The position numbers and the translations under genes were made by a program. Source: Prorocentrum cordatum (Eukaryota; Sar; Dinophyceae; Prorocentrales; Prorocentraceae). From it: 20,000 bases of DNA. Positions 17,601-20,000 of this stretch are shown piece after piece. The notes under the pieces were generated by a model. That model searched no databases. It had not been told where the DNA came from and was given only the letters and a program-made list of their open reading frames with translations. The DNA lies in the NCBI GenBank assembly GCA_963575745.1, contig CAUYUJ010005669.1, positions 686,628-706,627 on the forward strand, given 5' to 3'. The stretch's first letter is position 1, and each line of letters opens with the position of its first letter.

Positions 17601-18007
17601 GCGCCTCCGAGCGCAAGGCGCCGAGGCCCCGCGGCCGCGCCGCGGCGAAACCGCGCGAGGGGGGCAACCGAAGGGGCGAACCAGCGAGGCGGAGCGGGGC
17701 AGAAGGCGGGGCAGAAGGCGGGGCAGAGCGGGGCCGTTGACTCCTGGCCCCTTCCTCTCGGCTGGCGCCGCCCCCCGTCGTCTCTTGTTCCCCCCCTTCT
17801 ATCCTGAAACCGTCTAGAAGGAGTGGGGCAAGGAGAAGAGGCCGCAGAGAAACGGGGACACAAAAGGGCTCCTTTCACCCCCAGCCTCCCCGCCCTCCGT
17901 CCGGCTCGCCCCGCCCCCCCCCTCCTCTCCCCTCTCCCGCCCCCTGCTGGAAATCCCCCCTCCTCCCTCCTCCGCCCCCGCCTCCAGCGTCCACCCCTCA
18001 ATCCAAT
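17601..18007. other. GC-rich sequence with a 12-bp triplicate and a C-rich tract
   Basis: 17692-17735 holds three near-perfect tandem copies of GCGGGGCAGAAG. 17870-18000 is pyrimidine-rich. No gene is supported. Confidence 0.5.
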
Positions 18008-18126
18008 CCCGCCAGCCCTCTGGGCGTCGGTGGTTTAAGGAGTTTCCTCTTTCACCCCTCCTTCTTCCCCTTCGGGGAGGGGTTTACCCCTCCCCCTACC
18101 CCCTCCCCACTGACCTGGACAGGGGG
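18008..18126 (+). repeat. 119-bp duplicated module, copy A
   Basis: Near-identical (only a handful of differences, mostly around 18036-18044) to 19263-19381. It contains the perfect 10-bp inverted repeat GGGGAGGGGT/ACCCCTCCCC at 18074-18083 and 18086-18095, and ends CTGACCTGGACAGGGGG. In both copies a pyrimidine tract precedes and an AAGATGG satellite follows. Confidence 0.92.
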
Positions 18127-18149
18127 TTCCGCGGCGCGTTGGAGCGCCC

Positions 18150-18790
18150 AAGATGGCCCAAGACGGCTCCAAGAGGGCCTCAGGGAGCCCAAGATACCCT
18201 CCAAGATGGCTCAAGATAGCGCAAGATGCCTCAAGATGGTCCCCATGATGTTCCAAGACGTTCCAAGAACTCTCCAAGACGGTTCCAAGTGCCCAACAGA
18301 GTTCCCCAAGGACGCCCCCAAGAGGCCAAAATGCTTCAAAACCTTAGGGTAAACCAATGTTTTCGGTGTTATCACTTTTTCCATTGCGATGCACATCCGA
18401 GGCGTCAAGATGGCTCTAAGATGGCTCAAGATAGCTCCAAGAAGGGCCCAAGAAAGCCCCAAGACGGCGCCAAGAGCGGCCAAGAGCGCGCCAAGAGCGG
18501 GTCAAGAGGGGTCCAGGAAGCGATTTCTGGAGCTCCTGAGGGGGGGGCTGTAATTTAGGAACCCCCCTTTCTTCATCGATATCCTCCAAGATGGTTCCAA
18601 GAGCGCCCCTAAGGCCTCCAAGCGCGCCTCAGCAGGGCCTCCAAAGGCTTCCAGACGGGTCCAAGAGGAGCCCAAAGACGCCTCCTATAGCTTTCCAAGA
18701 GGCCTCAAAGAAACCTCAAGAGTCTCTTTGAGGCCCTTGATAAGCTCCCCAGACGTTTCATGAGGCTCCCTAGACTATTCCGAAGAGACA
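18150..18790 (+). repeat. Degenerate 11-bp satellite (CCAAGATGGCT), copy A
   Basis: Dozens of variants of CCAAGATGGCT, CCAAGAGGGCC and CCAAGACGTT at about 11-bp spacing, interrupted by a non-repeat AT-rich island (about 18330-18400) and by 18536-18590. That second block (GGGGGGCTGTAATTTAGGAA, then TTCATCGATATCCTCCAAG) is matched in copy B at 19468-19525. Confidence 0.85.
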
Positions 18791-18819
18791 TTCTAGGAGG
18801 CTCTTGTGTTCGTTATGTT

Positions 18820-19262
18820 TCTTGATCCTCTTCCTTTCTCTCCTGCTCCTCCTGCTGCTCCTCCTCCTCATCATCCGTGTCTGCGTACTATGACACTTCT
18901 TCTTTCCTTATTTTTATCAGCCTCCTGCTCCTCCTGCTCCCGCTCCTACTCTTGCTGCTGCTGCTCCTCCTCCTCCTCCTCCGCCGCCTCCTCTTCATCC
19001 TCCTCCCTCCGTTCCCCAACATCATCATCATCCTCCCTCCCTTCTGGCCCAGCTGCTTATCCTGTTCTTCGCCTCCTCCCTTCTCCTCCTCCTTCTCGTC
19101 CTTCTCCTCATTCTCCCCCTCCTCATCCTCCTTGTCCGCATACAATGATAATCATCATCCCCTTGCTTATAAGCCTGCTGCTCATGCCCCTGCTCCTGCT
19201 CCCCCTCCGCCGCCTCCGCATCATCGCCCCCCCCCCTCCCCCCCCCCTCCCTCAAGCTTATT
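18820..19262. repeat. CT-rich (TCC/TGC)n tract
   Basis: Long pyrimidine-biased tract with CTCCTCCTG, TGCTGCTGC and CATCATCATC units. It separates the two composite repeat copies. No gene. Confidence 0.8.
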
Positions 19263-19381
19263 CCCACCAGCCCTCTGGGCGTCGGTGGTTTAGAGCGTTT
19301 CCTCTTCCACCCCTCCTTCTTCCCCTTCGGGGAGGGGTTTACCCCTCCCCCTACCCCCTCCCCACTGACCTGGACAGGGGG
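19263..19381 (+). repeat. 119-bp duplicated module, copy B
   Basis: Direct repeat of 18008-18126, 1255 bp downstream, including the same internal GGGGAGGGGT/ACCCCTCCCC hairpin. Followed by the second AAGATGG satellite block. Confidence 0.92.
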
Positions 19382-19499
19382 GGCGGGGAACGGTCAGAGC
19401 GTCCAAAACGGCCTCGCCGAGGAAGCCAAAATCATTGATTTTACTAAGGTTTTGGCCCCATTTTGGCCCCCAGAGGGGGCAGCACTAATTGAAGCTCCC

Positions 19500-19690
19500 C
19501 TCTTCTTTGATCGATTTCCTCCAAGATGGCCCCAAGAAGCGCCCAGGAGGCACCAAGAGGCCCCAAGATGGCCCCAAGATGGCCCCAAGAGGCCCCCAGG
19601 AGGCCCCCAAGAGGATCCCAAACGGCCCAAAGAGGCCCCCCCGAGGCACCCAAGACGCCGAAAAGCCCCTCAGGACGACCCTCTACTCGC
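19500..19690 (+). repeat. Degenerate 11-bp satellite (CCAAGATGGCC), copy B
   Basis: CCAAGATGGCC and CCAAGAGGCCC units at about 11-bp spacing, cleaner than copy A. Preceded at 19468-19520 by the block homologous to 18536-18585. Confidence 0.85.
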
Positions 19691-20000
19691 CTGGGCGTCG
19701 TTTCTGGACGGGCTGGTGGGGATACGCGAAGCGTCTAGAATTTCCCTCCCCCCTTCCGCCCCCCCTTCTTCCCGCCACCCTCCCTTCGGCTCCTCCTCCA
19801 CTTCCCTCCCCGCCCCCCCGCCTCTTTTTTGTGCGGCCTCGCCGCCCGACGCCAGCAGAAGCCCTGGCCGCACTGTGTCCGACGCCTGCCCGCCTAGAGC
19901 GCTCCAGGCAGGGGGGGAGGGCCGCGGCGCAGGAGCGAGTCAGGCCAGCCCCCCTCGTGAAGGGGCAACGTTGGGGCGGGGGGGGAGCTCTTGGGAGCGA
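19691..20000. other. Pyrimidine-rich and GC-rich non-coding end of window
   Basis: CT-rich to about 19830, then mixed GC-rich sequence to the edge. No gene or recognisable repeat is seen. Confidence 0.4.

Noticed and set aside
17205-17817. Overlapping Arg-, Val- and Ser-rich ORFs
   Set aside because: These are artefacts of the (GTC)n tract and GC-rich flanks, present on both strands at once.

Overview
The window looks like nuclear DNA of a GC-rich protist with a large, repeat-laden genome. A dinoflagellate is my best guess, from long intronless GC3-rich ORFs, a LINE with a restriction-like endonuclease, a decayed copia element, and abundant microsatellites and satellites. No spliced leader or rRNA confirms this, so the assignment is inference. 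I recognise no ordinary host metabolic gene. Only two large ORFs look intact; the rest is mobile-element debris and tandem repeats.

Layout: (1) 1-3109, the end of an upstream ORF overlapping (ATGA) a 995-aa ORF with reverse transcriptase and a C-terminal zinc-knuckle/restriction-like endonuclease, which is a non-LTR retrotransposon pol. (2) 3110-3815, spacer. (3) 3816-6572, a 918-aa Cys-containing, proline-rich protein of unknown function. (4) 6757-7215, degenerate tandem repeats of about 172 bp. (5) 7310-7925, a (TAG)n tract, then decayed GAT/GTG triplets and a purine tract. (6) 8586-8796, a non-coding inverted-repeat (MITE or foldback-like) element. (7) 8797-10476, CT-rich and short-repeat DNA without genes. 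(8) 10477-10890, five copies of an approximately 83-bp repeat. (9) 11180-11640, a polypyrimidine tract. (10) 11706-17223, an old Ty1/copia element on the minus strand, with two divergent LTRs, a tRNA-iMet-like primer site, and frameshifted RT and RNase H remains. (11) 17230-17600, a (GTC)n tract. (12) 18008-19735, two copies of a composite repeat sharing a near-identical 119-bp module and 11-bp 'CCAAGATGGCY' satellites.

The most unusual signal is in 1-7.2 kb. It is a family of small hairpins with a constant 14-nt cap, N-GGGGNNGCCCC-NN (itself able to fold GGGG/CCCC), and arms whose sequence differs completely from copy to copy. Six lie inside the two large ORFs, three lie in the downstream tandem repeat, and one bare cap lies in the spacer. 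Within a copy the arms are inverted repeats of each other, and arm differences on the + (sense) strand are overwhelmingly G.T rather than A.C. This suggests structure kept in the transcript, or an insertion process that makes a palindrome from local sequence around a fixed cap. I know of no named family with these properties. No function is shown by the sequence alone.
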